Below, piece by piece: positions 9,201-17,887 of a DNA stretch of 64,000 nucleotides. Origin of the DNA: Mycolicibacterium flavescens (lineage in GTDB: Bacteria > Actinomycetota > Actinomycetes > Mycobacteriales > Mycobacteriaceae). The stretch spans positions 62,001 through 126,000 of the forward strand of contig NZ_MIHA01000008.1 in the NCBI RefSeq assembly GCF_001722335.1, in the 5' to 3' direction. The notes beneath the pieces are model-generated. The model saw only the letters and a list, made by a program, of their open reading frames with translations. It searched no databases and was not told where the DNA came from. Both the position numbers and the translations under genes were made by a program. Every line of letters starts with the position of its first letter. The stretch's first letter is position 1.

Positions 9201-9967
9201 TGTACGACATGCCAGACGAAATCGACGTCCGCGCCGACGGGGCGTTGCGCATCATCACGCTCAACCGGCCCGACGAGCTCAACGCGGTCAACGACGCGCT
9301 GCACGTCGGACTGGCGCGGGTCTGGGAGGAACTCAACGAGGACACCGGCGCACGCGCGGCGGTCATCACCGGTGCGGGGCGGGCCTTCTCGGCCGGCGGT
9401 GACTTCAACTACCTCGACGAGCTGCGCAAAGACGAAGCGCTGCGCCAGAAGACGATCAAGCATGGTCGCGATCTGGTGATCGGCATGGTGCGCTGCCGCA
9501 TCCCGGTGGTCGCGGCGGTCAACGGCCCGGCGGTCGGCCTGGGGTGCAGCCTGGCGGCGCTGTCGGACGTGGTGTACATCGCGGAGAACGCGTTCTTCGC
9601 CGACCCGCACGTCACGATCGGGCTGGTCGCGGCCGACGGCGGACCGCTGGTGTGGGGCTCGCAGATCAGCCTGCTGCAGGCCAAGGAGTTCGCGTTGACC
9701 GGTGTGCGGATCAAGGCGCAGCGTGCCGTCGAACTCGGGTTGGCCAATCACGTGGTCGAGGACCCGCTGGCCGAGGCCGTCGCGTGCGCGAAGAAGCTCA
9801 TCGAGTTGCCGCAGCAGGCGGTCGAGGCCACCAAGCGCCTGATGAATCTGCAGTTGGAGAAGTCGGTGCTGGCGTCGCTGGATTACGCGAACCTCGCCGA
9901 GTATGTGTCGTTCGGGACGGCCGACTTCAACAAGATCGTCGACGGTCTGGTCGCCAAGAACAAGTAG
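9200..9967 (+). CDS. Enoyl-CoA hydratase/isomerase (crotonase) family protein
   Basis: A 255-residue crotonase with the oxyanion segment GRAFSAGGDF and NGPAVGLGCSLA. Aligned by motif to classical enoyl-CoA hydratase, both catalytic glutamates are replaced: serine in GCSLA, and histidine in DPHVTIG. It therefore may not be an ordinary hydratase; other crotonase chemistry, such as ring or C-C bond hydrolysis, is possible. Its ATG overlaps the preceding TGA by one base (TGATG), making it the last gene of the FadD operon. The gap after it is filled with palindromic repeats. Confidence 0.88.
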   Translation: MYDMPDEIDVRADGALRIITLNRPDELNAVNDALHVGLARVWEELNEDTGARAAVITGAGRAFSAGGDFNYLDELRKDEALRQKTIKHGRDLVIGMVRCRIPVVAAVNGPAVGLGCSLAALSDVVYIAENAFFADPHVTIGLVAADGGPLVWGSQISLLQAKEFALTGVRIKAQRAVELGLANHVVEDPLAEAVACAKKLIELPQQAVEATKRLMNLQLEKSVLASLDYANLAEYVSFGTADFNKIVDGLVAKNK

Positions 9968-9975
9968 CGCTTGTT

Positions 9976-10037
9976 GGCGTGAGCGTGCATGTCTGCAGAC
10001 GACACGCCGGGACAATTTCAGCGTTCGCGCACGCTCG
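9976..10037. repeat. Palindromic repeat family 1, copy 1
   Basis: About 62 bp with ends GAGCGTGC and GCACGCTC and an internal conserved block GACGACACGCCG. Related copies are at 10161-10222 (inverted), 48139-48202 and 49174-49236 (inverted). It lies 3' of the crotonase gene, at a convergent junction, and could act as a terminator. Confidence 0.75.
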
Positions 10038-10142
10038 ACCCGTTGCGAGCGAGCGCATCTCGCCGGTGCGGCGCCCGCGCATGCTGCGAGATAGCGGCCA
10101 TGGTCGTCGAGCCGCGGAAATCACGACCGGGAATGTCATTTC

Positions 10143-10222
10143 GTGCACGCTCGCGCGATCGCGAGCGTGCACAAACTGCGGAAAACGCGCGGCGTGTCGT
10201 GCGCAGACACGGACGCTCGCCG
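10143..10222. repeat. Palindromic repeat family 1, copy 2 (inverted), with perfect 12-bp palindrome
   Basis: Bases 10161-10222 are an inverted copy of the family-1 element (GGCGTGTCGTGCGCAGAC is the internal block). Its left end forms a perfect palindrome with the preceding sequence: GTGCACGCTCGC (10143-10154) and GCGAGCGTGCAC (10161-10172) around a 6-bp loop. It sits 3' of the leftward SDR gene at 10243. Confidence 0.75.
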
Positions 10223-10243
10223 CAACTGACGCTCGCCGCAACT
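10212..10243. repeat. 16-bp perfect tandem duplication
   Basis: GACGCTCGCCGCAACT occurs twice in direct tandem (10212-10227 and 10228-10243), abutting the stop codon of the leftward SDR. It looks like a local duplication of the end of the palindromic element. Confidence 0.8.
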
Positions 10244-10983
10244 TAGAAGGTGAGTGACTCGCTGCGCTGGATCGTGCCCGTGACCCCGGCGGCCGTCTGC
10301 TGGGCCAGTCGGACCGCCGCGACCGCCATCGCTTCGGGTGGTTCGACCATCTCGGGCGGCACCTGCATACCCGCGCCGCCGGCCTGCCAGCCCTCCGTGA
10401 GCACGACGCGCGACGGGCTCAGGCAGTTCACCGCGATGTTGTCGCCGCGCAGGTCGGCGGCCAGGCCGAGATACATCCGCTCGACGGCGGCCTTGGACAC
10501 CCAGTAGGCGTTCGCGCCGTGGTCGATCATCTCCACGCCGGTCGTGGTGATCGCGATCAGCGACCCGCCGCCGCGAGCCCGTACGTGCGGGATCACCGCC
10601 TTCGTCACCAGGAACACGCCGGTGGTGTTGACGTCCAGGCACAGCTGCCAACGCTTGAGCGGCGTCGACTCGATCGGCCCGAGCCACAACACCCCGGCGT
10701 TGGCCACCAGGATGTCGATGCCGCCGAACTCCGAAACCGTCGCGGCCACTGCGGATTCGACGGACTCCTCGCTGGTGACATCGCAGGTGACGGGCAACGC
10801 CCGACCGCCCGCGGCCGTGATGCCGTCGGCGACCCGGTGAATCGTGCCAGGCACCTTGCCTTCACGCTCGGTACGCGCGGCCACCGCGACGGCCGCGCCC
10901 TCGCGCGCCAGGGCAGCCGCGACCGTCGCACCGATGCCGCGGCTGGCCCCGGCGACGAAGGCGACCTTCCCCGACAGACTCAC
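10243..10983 (-). CDS. SDR family oxidoreductase
   Basis: A 246-residue short-chain dehydrogenase with GASRGIG at the N-terminus, NAGV, and the catalytic YWVSK. It probably acts as an NAD(P)-dependent dehydrogenase on a hydroxyacyl or cyclic alcohol intermediate. The GTG at 10983 overlaps the TGA of the upstream SDR by 4 bp, so the two are coupled in a leftward operon that starts behind the operator at 11782-11796. The internal segment EREGKVPGTIH resembles that of the SDR at 382-1206, so the two may be related. The substrate is not known. Confidence 0.88.
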   Translation of the reverse strand: MSLSGKVAFVAGASRGIGATVAAALAREGAAVAVAARTEREGKVPGTIHRVADGITAAGGRALPVTCDVTSEESVESAVAATVSEFGGIDILVANAGVLWLGPIESTPLKRWQLCLDVNTTGVFLVTKAVIPHVRARGGGSLIAITTTGVEMIDHGANAYWVSKAAVERMYLGLAADLRGDNIAVNCLSPSRVVLTEGWQAGGAGMQVPPEMVEPPEAMAVAAVRLAQQTAAGVTGTIQRSESLTF

Positions 10984-11744
10984 TTCGGCGGGAAGCGTAG
11001 GGCTCCGTCGAGGCGGATGATCTCGCCGTTGAGGTAGTCGTTCTCGATGATGCTCTGCGCCAGCTGCGCGTACTCCGTCGCGCGGCCCATCCGCTTGGGG
11101 AACGGCACCTGCGGACCCCAGTACTGCTCGAGCTGATCGGCGGCCTGGCCGTAGGCAGGCGTGTTGATGGTTCCCGGAGCGATCGTGACGACGCGGATTC
11201 CCAGCGGCGAAAGATCGCGCGCGGCATTGAGGGTCATGCCGATGACCCCGCCTTTGGCGGCGGCGTACGGGAGCTGACCGATCTGGCCCTCATAGCCGGC
11301 GATCGACGCGGTGTTGACGATGACGCCGCGGGCACCCTCCTCGAGCGGTTCGGTCTTGGCGATCGCCGCCGCGCTCAACCGCATGATGTTGAACACCGCG
11401 GTCAGGTAGTACTTGATCGTCTTCTCGAACGCGTCCAGTCCGAGCGGGGAGCCGTCCTTGCCGACCAGCCGGCCGCCGCCGGCGGGCCCGCCGTGGGTGT
11501 CGACCGAGATGCGCAGCGGGCCGAGGGATTCCGCCTCCGCGATCGCGGCCAGCACCGACTCCTCGGAGGTGGCGTCGGTCGAGACGTAGCGGATGCCGAG
11601 CTCGTTCTCCAGTTGCCTGCCCTTGTCGTCGGCCAGATCGGCGACGACGACCTTGGCGCCTGCGCCGTGCAACCGTCGCACCGTCGCCTCACCGAGGCCA
11701 CCGGCACCACCGACCACGATCGCCGAGCTACCTGCGATTTGCAT
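10980..11744 (-). CDS. SDR oxidoreductase, 3-hydroxyacyl-CoA dehydrogenase type II-like
   Basis: A 254-residue SDR with VVGGAGGLGEATVRRL at the N-terminus and the active-site block SIAGYEGQIGQLPYAAAKGG (Ser, Tyr and Lys in place). This layout resembles HSD17B10/type II 3-hydroxyacyl-CoA dehydrogenases. The usual NNAG is replaced by a glycine-rich stretch (HGGPAGGG). The ATG at 11744 follows AAGGGGA. It is the first gene of a two-SDR operon, divergent from meaB, with a perfect operator between them. A beta-oxidation step on the same pathway as the mutase is a reasonable inference. Confidence 0.87.
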   Translation of the reverse strand: MQIAGSSAIVVGGAGGLGEATVRRLHGAGAKVVVADLADDKGRQLENELGIRYVSTDATSEESVLAAIAEAESLGPLRISVDTHGGPAGGGRLVGKDGSPLGLDAFEKTIKYYLTAVFNIMRLSAAAIAKTEPLEEGARGVIVNTASIAGYEGQIGQLPYAAAKGGVIGMTLNAARDLSPLGIRVVTIAPGTINTPAYGQAADQLEQYWGPQVPFPKRMGRATEYAQLAQSIIENDYLNGEIIRLDGALRFPPK

Positions 11745-11781
11745 GTGATTCCCCTTCTTGCAACTGTCGCTCTCGGTCTGA

Positions 11782-11796
11782 GAGAATAACATTCTC
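11782..11796. promoter_or_regulatory. Operator-like inverted repeat GAGAAT-AAC-ATTCTC
   Basis: Perfect 6-bp arms with a 3-bp spacer in the divergent gap between the SDR pair and meaB, 38 bp upstream of the SDR start and 90 bp upstream of the meaB start. Same motif as at 5860, 15295 and 46089. Confidence 0.7.
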
Positions 11797-11885
11797 CTAC
11801 GGTTGGAAACAGAGGTGCAGGCATTGGTGTCGGCAAGGTCATCGCTGGCGGTCGTCGCGGTACCGGCTCCGTAGGATTCACGACG

Positions 11886-12761
11886 ATGACTATCGAAGAA
11901 CTCATCGAGGCGGCGCGCGGCGGCTCGACGCGGGCGACGGGCCGGCTGCTCAGTCTGGCCGAAAGCCCGCGGCGCACCGAGGTTCTCGAGGCGATCGGAC
12001 CCGTCGACCCGCCTCGCGTGATCGGTGTGACGGGGCCGCCCGGCGCCGGGAAGTCGACGACGGTCGGGGTGCTGGTCGGCGCCTACCGCCAACGCGAGGA
12101 ACGGGTCGCGGTGTTGGCGGTCGACCCGTCGTCGCCCTACAGTGGGGGAGCGCTGCTGGGCGACCGGATCCGGATGGCCGCCCACATCAACGATCCCGGC
12201 GTGCTGATCCGGTCGGTCGCGGCCCGCGGCCACCTCGGCGGTCTGGCCGCCGCGGTGCCCGCGTCGCTACAGGTGCTCGCCGCGCTGTCGTACGGCCTGG
12301 TGGTGCTCGAGACGGTCGGTGTCGGGCAGTCCGAGATCGAGATCGCCGCGGTTGCCGACCCGACCATCGTGATCCTCAATCCGGGTGCCGGAGACGCGGT
12401 TCAGGCGGCCAAGGCGGGGCTGCTCGAGGTCGCCGACATCGTGGTGGTCAACAAGGCCGACCGCGACGGCGCCGATCAGACGGTGCGCGATCTGCACGCC
12501 GAGACCTCGGCGCCGATCCTCAAACTCATTGCGGCACAGGGTGAGGGCATCGACGAGTTGATGGAGGCCATCGCGGCCCACCACCGCTCCGACAGCCCGC
12601 AGCGTCGGGCGGCGCGGGCCCGCTCCCAGATCCTGTCCCTGGCCCAGAGCCTGCTGCGCACCCACCCCGAACTGGATCGGCTGGCCGACGCCGTGGCCGA
12701 GGGCCGCGACGACGTCTACGCCGCCGCCGAGCGGCTGTTCGGGGTGCCGCTGAACCCCTGA
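11886..12761 (+). CDS. meaB: MeaB/ArgK-family GTPase, mutase chaperone
   Basis: A 291-residue G3E-type GTPase. The P-loop is GPPGAGKS (residues 50-57), ETVGVGQSE follows in the switch region, and NKAD is the guanine-specificity motif. MeaB proteins load adenosylcobalamin onto acyl-CoA mutases and protect them from inactivation. The target here is most likely the split mutase at 1415-3428, which lies behind related operator sequences. The protein is somewhat shorter than well-studied MeaB (about 330), mainly at its ends. The gene stands alone and runs into a palindromic repeat at its 3' end. Confidence 0.93.
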   Translation: MTIEELIEAARGGSTRATGRLLSLAESPRRTEVLEAIGPVDPPRVIGVTGPPGAGKSTTVGVLVGAYRQREERVAVLAVDPSSPYSGGALLGDRIRMAAHINDPGVLIRSVAARGHLGGLAAAVPASLQVLAALSYGLVVLETVGVGQSEIEIAAVADPTIVILNPGAGDAVQAAKAGLLEVADIVVVNKADRDGADQTVRDLHAETSAPILKLIAAQGEGIDELMEAIAAHHRSDSPQRRAARARSQILSLAQSLLRTHPELDRLADAVAEGRDDVYAAAERLFGVPLNP

Positions 12762-12780
12762 CCGCGCCCGGGATAATCCC

Positions 12781-12842
12781 CGCGAGCAGTCGCAAAGTGC
12801 CCCGAAATCGCGCCGCAGCGGGTCACTTTGCGTCTGCTCGCG
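12781..12842. repeat. Palindromic repeat family 2, copy 1
   Basis: A 62-bp hairpin with 19-bp arms (12781-12799 and 12824-12842) that differ at one base; the arm core is GAGCAGWCGCAAAGTG. It fills the convergent gap between meaB and the KstD-like gene and encodes the last six residues and stop codon of the latter. A second copy is at 24266-24327. Confidence 0.85.
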
Positions 12843-14436
12843 CGGAAACGGCGAGGCCCGCTCGGTAGCCGAACACCATCGCCGGGCCGATGGTGCCGCC
12901 CGCGCCGCCGTAGGCCTTGCCGGTCGCGCCGGCCATCGCGTTGCCCGCGGCGAACAGTCCCGGGATGGCCGAGCCGTTGACGTGCAGCACCCGGCCGTCG
13001 GCATCGGTGCGCGGTCCGCCCTTGGTGCCCATCGCGCCGATCGACACCGGGACCGCGTAGTAGGGCGGCGTGTCGATCGGACCGAGGGTGCGGCCCGCGG
13101 GGGTGGGCGCCTTGTCGTCGCCCCAGTAGCCGTCGTAGGCGCTCGAACCGCGGCCGAACTCCGGGTCGGTGTCCTGCGCGACGCTGTCGTTCCAGGACTG
13201 CAGCGTCCGGGCCAGCCCGTCGGCGTCGATTCCGGTCTTGTCGCCGAGCTCGGCCAGATCCTTCGACGGCGAGAACCATTCCGGCGCAGGGCCGTCCGGG
13301 TCGATGCCGAGGAAGCCATACTTCTTGAGGTGCAGCGAGTCGAACACGATCCAGGCCGGATCGTTGGCGTAGCCGTGTCGCGGATCGAGGTAGTGGAACG
13401 GGCCGGCCATCGAGTTGTACTCGCCCGCCTCGTTGAGGAACCGCCTACCCGCGCGGTTGACGATGATGCTGCGCGGACGGGTGCGTTCGAGGCGCACGCT
13501 GCGGCTGCGGGGACGCCCCTCGAACGTGTCGCCGGGCAGCTGCACGATCGGCACCCACCACGCCTCACCCATGTTGGCCAGATCCGCACCGTGCGCCATC
13601 GCCATCCGCAGCCCGTCGCCGGTGTTGTTCGGCGGTGACACCGGCCCGCGCATCGGCCCCCGCAGATAAGCCTCGACCAGCTTGCGGTCCCACTCGAACC
13701 CGCCGGTTCCCAGCACCACGCCGCGGCGGGCACGGACATTGAAACTGTTGCCGCCCTGTTCGATTCGCACACCGGTGATACCCAAAGCGTCGGCGTGCAG
13801 CTCGACCGCGCGGGCGTTGGTCTGCGGTGCGACGCCGAGGTCCAGCAGACCCTTGAGCAGCCCGGCGATCAGTGCCGTTCCTGCCACGCAGTAGTCCCCG
13901 GACTCGTCGTCGACGGACGCGTGGATACGGGCGCGGGTCTCGGCGTCGATGCCGACGTTGCTGAAATCGGCGGGGAACGAGGTGATGCGGTCACGCCATT
14001 CGCCGAGGCGGCTCAGATCGAACGGCCTGGCGTTGAGCGAGCGACCGCCGGAGGGGCGACCGCCGGGCAGTTCGGGCTTGTAGTCGGGGAAGCCCTCGGC
14101 CACCTCGAAACGCAGCTCGCTGTGCGCCTCAACGTAATCCAGCATCTCCGGGCCGGTGCGCACGAAGGTCTCGACGAGCTCGTCGTCCATGTAGCCCAGC
14201 GACTGGGCCCGCAGGTAGCTCATCGCGTCCTCGACGGTCAGTTCACCGTCGGGGGACCGGTCGTGCGCCGGAATCCAGATGATGCCGCCCGACACCGCGG
14301 TCGTGCCGCCCACGGTCGCGGCCTTCTCGTAGACCTGCACCGAAGCGCCACCGGTGGCCGCGGTCAAAGCGGCCGTCAGCCCGGCTCCGCCGCTGCCCAG
14401 TACGACCACGTCGACGTCGTGATCCCAGTCCGTCAC
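12823..14436 (-). CDS. KstD-like FAD-dependent dehydrogenase
   Basis: A 537-residue flavoprotein of the 3-ketosteroid delta1-dehydrogenase/fumarate reductase superfamily. It has an N-terminal FAD motif (VVVLGSGGAGLTAA), GGTTAVSGGIIWIP, and the C-terminal block AYGGAGGTIGPAMVFGYRAG that in KstD carries catalytic and flavin contacts. Such enzymes remove hydrogens next to a ring ketone. The GTG at 14436 follows GAGGAG. The last residues (ARADAK and stop) are encoded by the arm of a palindromic repeat, so the natural C-terminus has probably been replaced. It is downstream of, and probably co-transcribed with, the IclR gene. Confidence 0.87.
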   Translation of the reverse strand: MTDWDHDVDVVVLGSGGAGLTAALTAATGGASVQVYEKAATVGGTTAVSGGIIWIPAHDRSPDGELTVEDAMSYLRAQSLGYMDDELVETFVRTGPEMLDYVEAHSELRFEVAEGFPDYKPELPGGRPSGGRSLNARPFDLSRLGEWRDRITSFPADFSNVGIDAETRARIHASVDDESGDYCVAGTALIAGLLKGLLDLGVAPQTNARAVELHADALGITGVRIEQGGNSFNVRARRGVVLGTGGFEWDRKLVEAYLRGPMRGPVSPPNNTGDGLRMAMAHGADLANMGEAWWVPIVQLPGDTFEGRPRSRSVRLERTRPRSIIVNRAGRRFLNEAGEYNSMAGPFHYLDPRHGYANDPAWIVFDSLHLKKYGFLGIDPDGPAPEWFSPSKDLAELGDKTGIDADGLARTLQSWNDSVAQDTDPEFGRGSSAYDGYWGDDKAPTPAGRTLGPIDTPPYYAVPVSIGAMGTKGGPRTDADGRVLHVNGSAIPGLFAAGNAMAGATGKAYGGAGGTIGPAMVFGYRAGLAVSARADAK

Positions 14437-14462
14437 GTGCTGCTCCTCGTTGAACTGACCCT

Positions 14463-15191
14463 CTAGCTGAGGATCGCGGATAACTCCTCGGCCGCCCTGA
14501 TGACGGCCTCCCGGCCGTCCCTCACGACGTCCTCGCGGTGGGAGATGAGGTTGATGCAGGTCGGCGGCGCCGGCGGACGCCGACGGACCGGCACCGCGAG
14601 ACCGTATGTGTTGGGCTCGACCTCACCGTGGGTGATGACCCAGCCCTGCTGTCGGGTCAGCGGCACCAGGTCGCGCTCGCCGGGTCGCGGCGGCATGCTC
14701 GCCAGCAGCGCGATGCCCGCCGCGCCGCGCTCCAGCGGATAACGGCTGCCCTCGTGGAAGGACAGTTGGTAGAAGACGTTGGTCGGCACGATCACCGCGA
14801 TCGCGACCTGTTGATCACCCTCGGCGACCAGCAGGGACACGGTGCTGCCGAGTTCGTCGGCCAGCCCGCGCAGTGTGGCCAGGCTCAGTTGGCGGACGTT
14901 GTTGTCGAACGACGCCCCGAGCACCGCGAGCGCCGCCGCCGAGCGGTACCGGCCGTCTTCGCCCTTGGCCACCAGCCGGAACTGCGACAACGTCGACAGC
15001 AGTCGGTAGGCGATGGTCCGGTGCACCCCGATCTGGTCGGCGACCTGCTGTGCGGTCAGCCCGGTGCGGGCGGCCGCGACCAGCTGCAGCGCGGCCAGGC
15101 CTCGGGCCAGGGTCTGCGAACCCGGCGCACCGCTGACCGGCTCATCCCGGGCAGGGGATTTGCCCACTTGTGCGCTTCGGCCCGGCGGCAT
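14463..15191 (-). CDS. IclR-family transcriptional regulator
   Basis: A 242-residue regulator. The N-terminal winged helix is visible as TLARGLAALQLV, LTAQQVADQIGVHRTIAYRL and LLSTLSQFRLV; a ligand-binding domain follows. IclR proteins such as MhpR commonly control aromatic-acid operons, and this gene is divergent from the mhp-like operon, which is its likely target. The ATG at 15191 has GAGGAAGGGG upstream; a longer reading to 15317 would run through the promoter region. The gap to the mhpC-like gene holds both a small AGAG-N5-CTCT palindrome and the shared operator, so two regulators may act there. Confidence 0.9.
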   Translation of the reverse strand: MPPGRSAQVGKSPARDEPVSGAPGSQTLARGLAALQLVAAARTGLTAQQVADQIGVHRTIAYRLLSTLSQFRLVAKGEDGRYRSAAALAVLGASFDNNVRQLSLATLRGLADELGSTVSLLVAEGDQQVAIAVIVPTNVFYQLSFHEGSRYPLERGAAGIALLASMPPRPGERDLVPLTRQQGWVITHGEVEPNTYGLAVPVRRRPPAPPTCINLISHREDVVRDGREAVIRAAEELSAILS

Positions 15192-15229
15192 GGCGCCCCT
15201 TCCTCGACCCTTGACATTCCGCTGCGACG

Positions 15230-15242
15230 AGAGTGATGCTCT
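15230..15242. promoter_or_regulatory. Small palindrome AGAG-TGATG-CTCT, possible IclR site
   Basis: A 4-bp-arm palindrome 39 bp upstream of the IclR start, next to TATAGT (15246-15251), a possible -10 box readable on both strands. It is short enough to be chance. Confidence 0.3.
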
Positions 15243-15294
15243 GACTATAGTGCACGTGAGTGTGCGATAAATGAGCAGAACGCTTACAAAATAC

Positions 15295-15309
15295 GAGAAT
15301 TCGATTCTC
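15295..15309. promoter_or_regulatory. Operator-like inverted repeat GAGAAT-TCG-ATTCTC
   Basis: Perfect arms (7 bp when the flanking C and G are counted), 22 bp upstream of the GTG start of the mhpC-like gene that heads the ten-gene operon. Confidence 0.7.
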
Positions 15310-15330
15310 GCAGTCAAGAGAGGGCTGAGT

Positions 15331-16206
15331 GTGTCCGCCGAGTTCGAGAGCGTCTGGAGCGACCTCCAGGGCGTCGCCTTCTCCCAGGGTTACCTCGACG
15401 CCGGCGGCGTCCGCACCCGGTACCTGCACGCCGGCGGCACGGATCGGCCCGTGCTGGTCTTCCTGCACGGCTCGGGCGGGCACGCGGAGGCCTACGTCCG
15501 CAACCTGGAGTCGCACGCCGAACACTTCTCGGTCTGGTCGATCGACATGCTGGGGCACGGCTACACCGACAAGCCCGGCCATCCCCTCGAGGTGCGCCAC
15601 TACGTCGACCACCTGATCGCGTTCCTCGACGCCATCGGTGCGCAGCGCGCCCACATCAGCGGTGAGTCGCTCGGCGGATGGGTCGCGGCGCGGGCCGCGG
15701 TCGATCACCCCGACCGCCTGAATCGACTGGTGCTCAACACCGCTGGTGGATCACAGGCCGACCCCGAGGTGATGAAGCGGATCATCACGCTGTCGATGGC
15801 GGCCGCAGAGAACCCGACCTGGGAGACGGTGCAGGCCAGGATCAAATGGCTGATGGCCGACAAGACCAAGGACTACGACGACATCGTCGCCAGCAGGCAG
15901 CGGGTCTACCGTCAACCTGGCTTCGTGTCGGCCATGCGCGACATCATGGCCCTGCAGGACCCCGAGATCCGAGGCCGAAACCTGCTCGGGCCCAACGAGT
16001 ACGGCGCCATCACCGCACCCACGCTGGTGGTGTGGACCAGCGACGACCCCACCGCCGACGTCGACGAGGGGCGCCGCATCGCCTCGATGATCCCGGGCGC
16101 CCGGTTCGAGGTGATGCCCGGCTGCGGCCACTGGCCGCAGTACGAGGACCCCAAGACCTTCAACCGGCTGCACCTGGACTTCCTGCTGGGGCGTACCAGT
16201 GAGTGA
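15331..16206 (+). CDS. Alpha/beta hydrolase, MhpC-like meta-cleavage product hydrolase
   Basis: A 291-residue alpha/beta hydrolase. The nucleophile is Ser113 in GESLG, the oxyanion region is FLHGSGG, and the catalytic histidine is in PGCGHWPQ. Directly downstream are mhpA- and mhpB-like genes, so it should hydrolyse the ring-cleavage product of a carboxyalkyl catechol into a dienoate and a dicarboxylic acid. The GTG at 15331 follows AGAGGG; the upstream ATG at 15271 would place the operator inside the coding region and is rejected. It is the first gene of a long overlapping operon. No mhpD/E/F homologue for the dienoate is seen nearby. Confidence 0.88.
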   Translation: MSAEFESVWSDLQGVAFSQGYLDAGGVRTRYLHAGGTDRPVLVFLHGSGGHAEAYVRNLESHAEHFSVWSIDMLGHGYTDKPGHPLEVRHYVDHLIAFLDAIGAQRAHISGESLGGWVAARAAVDHPDRLNRLVLNTAGGSQADPEVMKRIITLSMAAAENPTWETVQARIKWLMADKTKDYDDIVASRQRVYRQPGFVSAMRDIMALQDPEIRGRNLLGPNEYGAITAPTLVVWTSDDPTADVDEGRRIASMIPGARFEVMPGCGHWPQYEDPKTFNRLHLDFLLGRTSE

Positions 16207-17887
16207 GCAGGTCGACGTCCTGATCGTCGGCGCCGGGCCGTCCGGGCTGACCCTGGCCAACATCCTTGGCCTGCACAAGGTTCGAACCCTGGTGGTCGAG
16301 GAGCGCGACACGCTGATCGACTATCCGCGCGGCGTGGGCCTCGACGACGAGGCGCTGCGCACCTTCCAGTCGATCGGCCTGGTCGACCGGGTGCTCCCGC
16401 ACACCGTGCCCAATCAGATCCTGCGGTTCTACGACGCCAAGCGCCAGCTGCTGGCCGAGATGGCACCGCCGGACGCGCGGTTCGGCTGGCCCAAGCGCAA
16501 CGGTTTCGTGCAGCCGATGGTCGACGCCGAACTGTTCGGTGGCCTCGAGCGTTTCGACCATGTCGAGGTCCGGTTCGGGTGCCGGATGGAGACCTGCACC
16601 GAGGACGACGACGGTGTCAGCGTGCAGTTCGCGACGGGGCAGGACCCGGTGCGCGCCCGCTACGTCGTCGGCTGCGACGGTGGCCGCAGTGCCACCCGCC
16701 GGCTGATGGGCGTGTCGTTCGACGGGACGACGTCGTCGACGCGGTGGCTGGTCGTCGATGTCGCCAACGACCCACTGGGGCACCCGAACAGCGAGGTCGG
16801 TGCCGACCCGGCGCGCCCGTACGTGTCGATCTCGATCGCCCACGGCATCCGCCGCTTCGAGTTCATGATTCACCCCGACGAAACCGACGAGCAGGCCGAC
16901 GATCCCGCGTTCGTGCGCAGGATGCTCGCGACCCGGGTTCCGCATCCCGACCGCGTCGACATGATCCGGCACCGGGTCTACACCCACCATTCGCGGATCG
17001 CGGGTTCGTTCCGCAAGGGCCGGCTGCTGCTGGCCGGCGACGCCGCCCACCTGATGCCGGTGTGGCAGGGGCAGGGTTACAACAGCGGCATCCGCGACGC
17101 GGCCAACCTCGGATGGAAACTGGCCGCGGTGGTCACCGGTCAGGCCGGCGACGCGCTGCTCGACACCTACGACCTGGAACGGCGCAAGCACGCCCGCGCG
17201 ATGATCGACCTGTCGACGATGGTGGGCCGGGTCATCTCGCCGACGAACAAGCGGGTGGCGGCGCTGCGCGACCGCGTCATCCACGGCGCGTCGATCGTGC
17301 CGTCGCTCAAGCGCTACATCCTGGAGATGCGGTTCAAGCCGATGCCGCGCTACCAACAGGGAGCGGTGTTCCACGGCGAGCCCAGCGCGGCAGCCAACTC
17401 ACCCACCGGCACCCTGTTCATCCAGCCCCGCGTCGACACCCGCGAACGCCAGAACGTCCTGCTCGACGACGTCCTCGGGCCGGGCTTCGCGGTGCTGTGC
17501 TGGAGCAACAACCTGCGAGCGATCCTCGGCGACAAGGCGTTCCGGCGGTGGCAGGAGCTGGGTACCGAGTTCATCGAGGCCCGCCCGATGACGCAGCTGA
17601 ACTGGCCCGGGCACGACGACCCCGACATCGTCGTGATCGGCGACAAGACCGGCGCGCTGAAGTCGTGGTTCGACGTCTACACCGACTCCGTGCTGTTCCT
17701 GCGTCCCGACCGCTGCATCGCCGGGGCCTGCATCGCGCAGCGCGCGCCCGAAGTGAGCGAGTCGCTCTTCGACGTTCTCTGTCTGACCCAGGGAGGAGGC
17801 TCCGGTTCTCATGGGCACACTGGCCCTGTGCTGCATGTCGCACAGCCCGCTACTGAATCTTCCGGGACCGTCACCGGAACTCCTTGA
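16199..17887 (+). CDS. FAD-dependent aromatic hydroxylase, MhpA-like
   Basis: A 562-residue class A flavin monooxygenase. It has the N-terminal FAD motif [12 protein letters not shown], the conserved DG segment [13 protein letters not shown] and the GD motif in [21 protein letters not shown]. coli MhpA hydroxylates 3-(3-hydroxyphenyl)propionate to the 2,3-dihydroxy acid, and length and gene order match that role. The GTG overlaps the hydrolase stop by 8 bp. The last 77 bp overlap the mhpB-like gene in another frame, so the C-terminal residues (rich in G, H, S, T) may be a recent extension. The exact aromatic substrate is unknown. Confidence 0.88.
   Translation: MSEQVDVLIVGAGPSGLTLANILGLHKVRTLVVEERDTLIDYPRGVGLDDEALRTFQSIGLVDRVLPHTVPNQILRFYDAKRQLLAEMAPPDARFGWPKRNGFVQPMVDAELFGGLERFDHVEVRFGCRMETCTEDDDGVSVQFATGQDPVRARYVVGCDGGRSATRRLMGVSFDGTTSSTRWLVVDVANDPLGHPNSEVGADPARPYVSISIAHGIRRFEFMIHPDETDEQADDPAFVRRMLATRVPHPDRVDMIRHRVYTHHSRIAGSFRKGRLLLAGDAAHLMPVWQGQGYNSGIRDAANLGWKLAAVVTGQAGDALLDTYDLERRKHARAMIDLSTMVGRVISPTNKRVAALRDRVIHGASIVPSLKRYILEMRFKPMPRYQQGAVFHGEPSAAANSPTGTLFIQPRVDTRERQNVLLDDVLGPGFAVLCWSNNLRAILGDKAFRRWQELGTEFIEARPMTQLNWPGHDDPDIVVIGDKTGALKSWFDVYTDSVLFLRPDRCIAGACIAQRAPEVSESLFDVLCLTQGGGSGSHGHTGPVLHVAQPATESSGTVTGTP

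Noticed and set aside
17771..17887. Frameshift in the MhpA-like gene
   Set aside because: The frame remains open to a normal length (562 residues) and no interrupted motif was found, so the overlap is taken as real.
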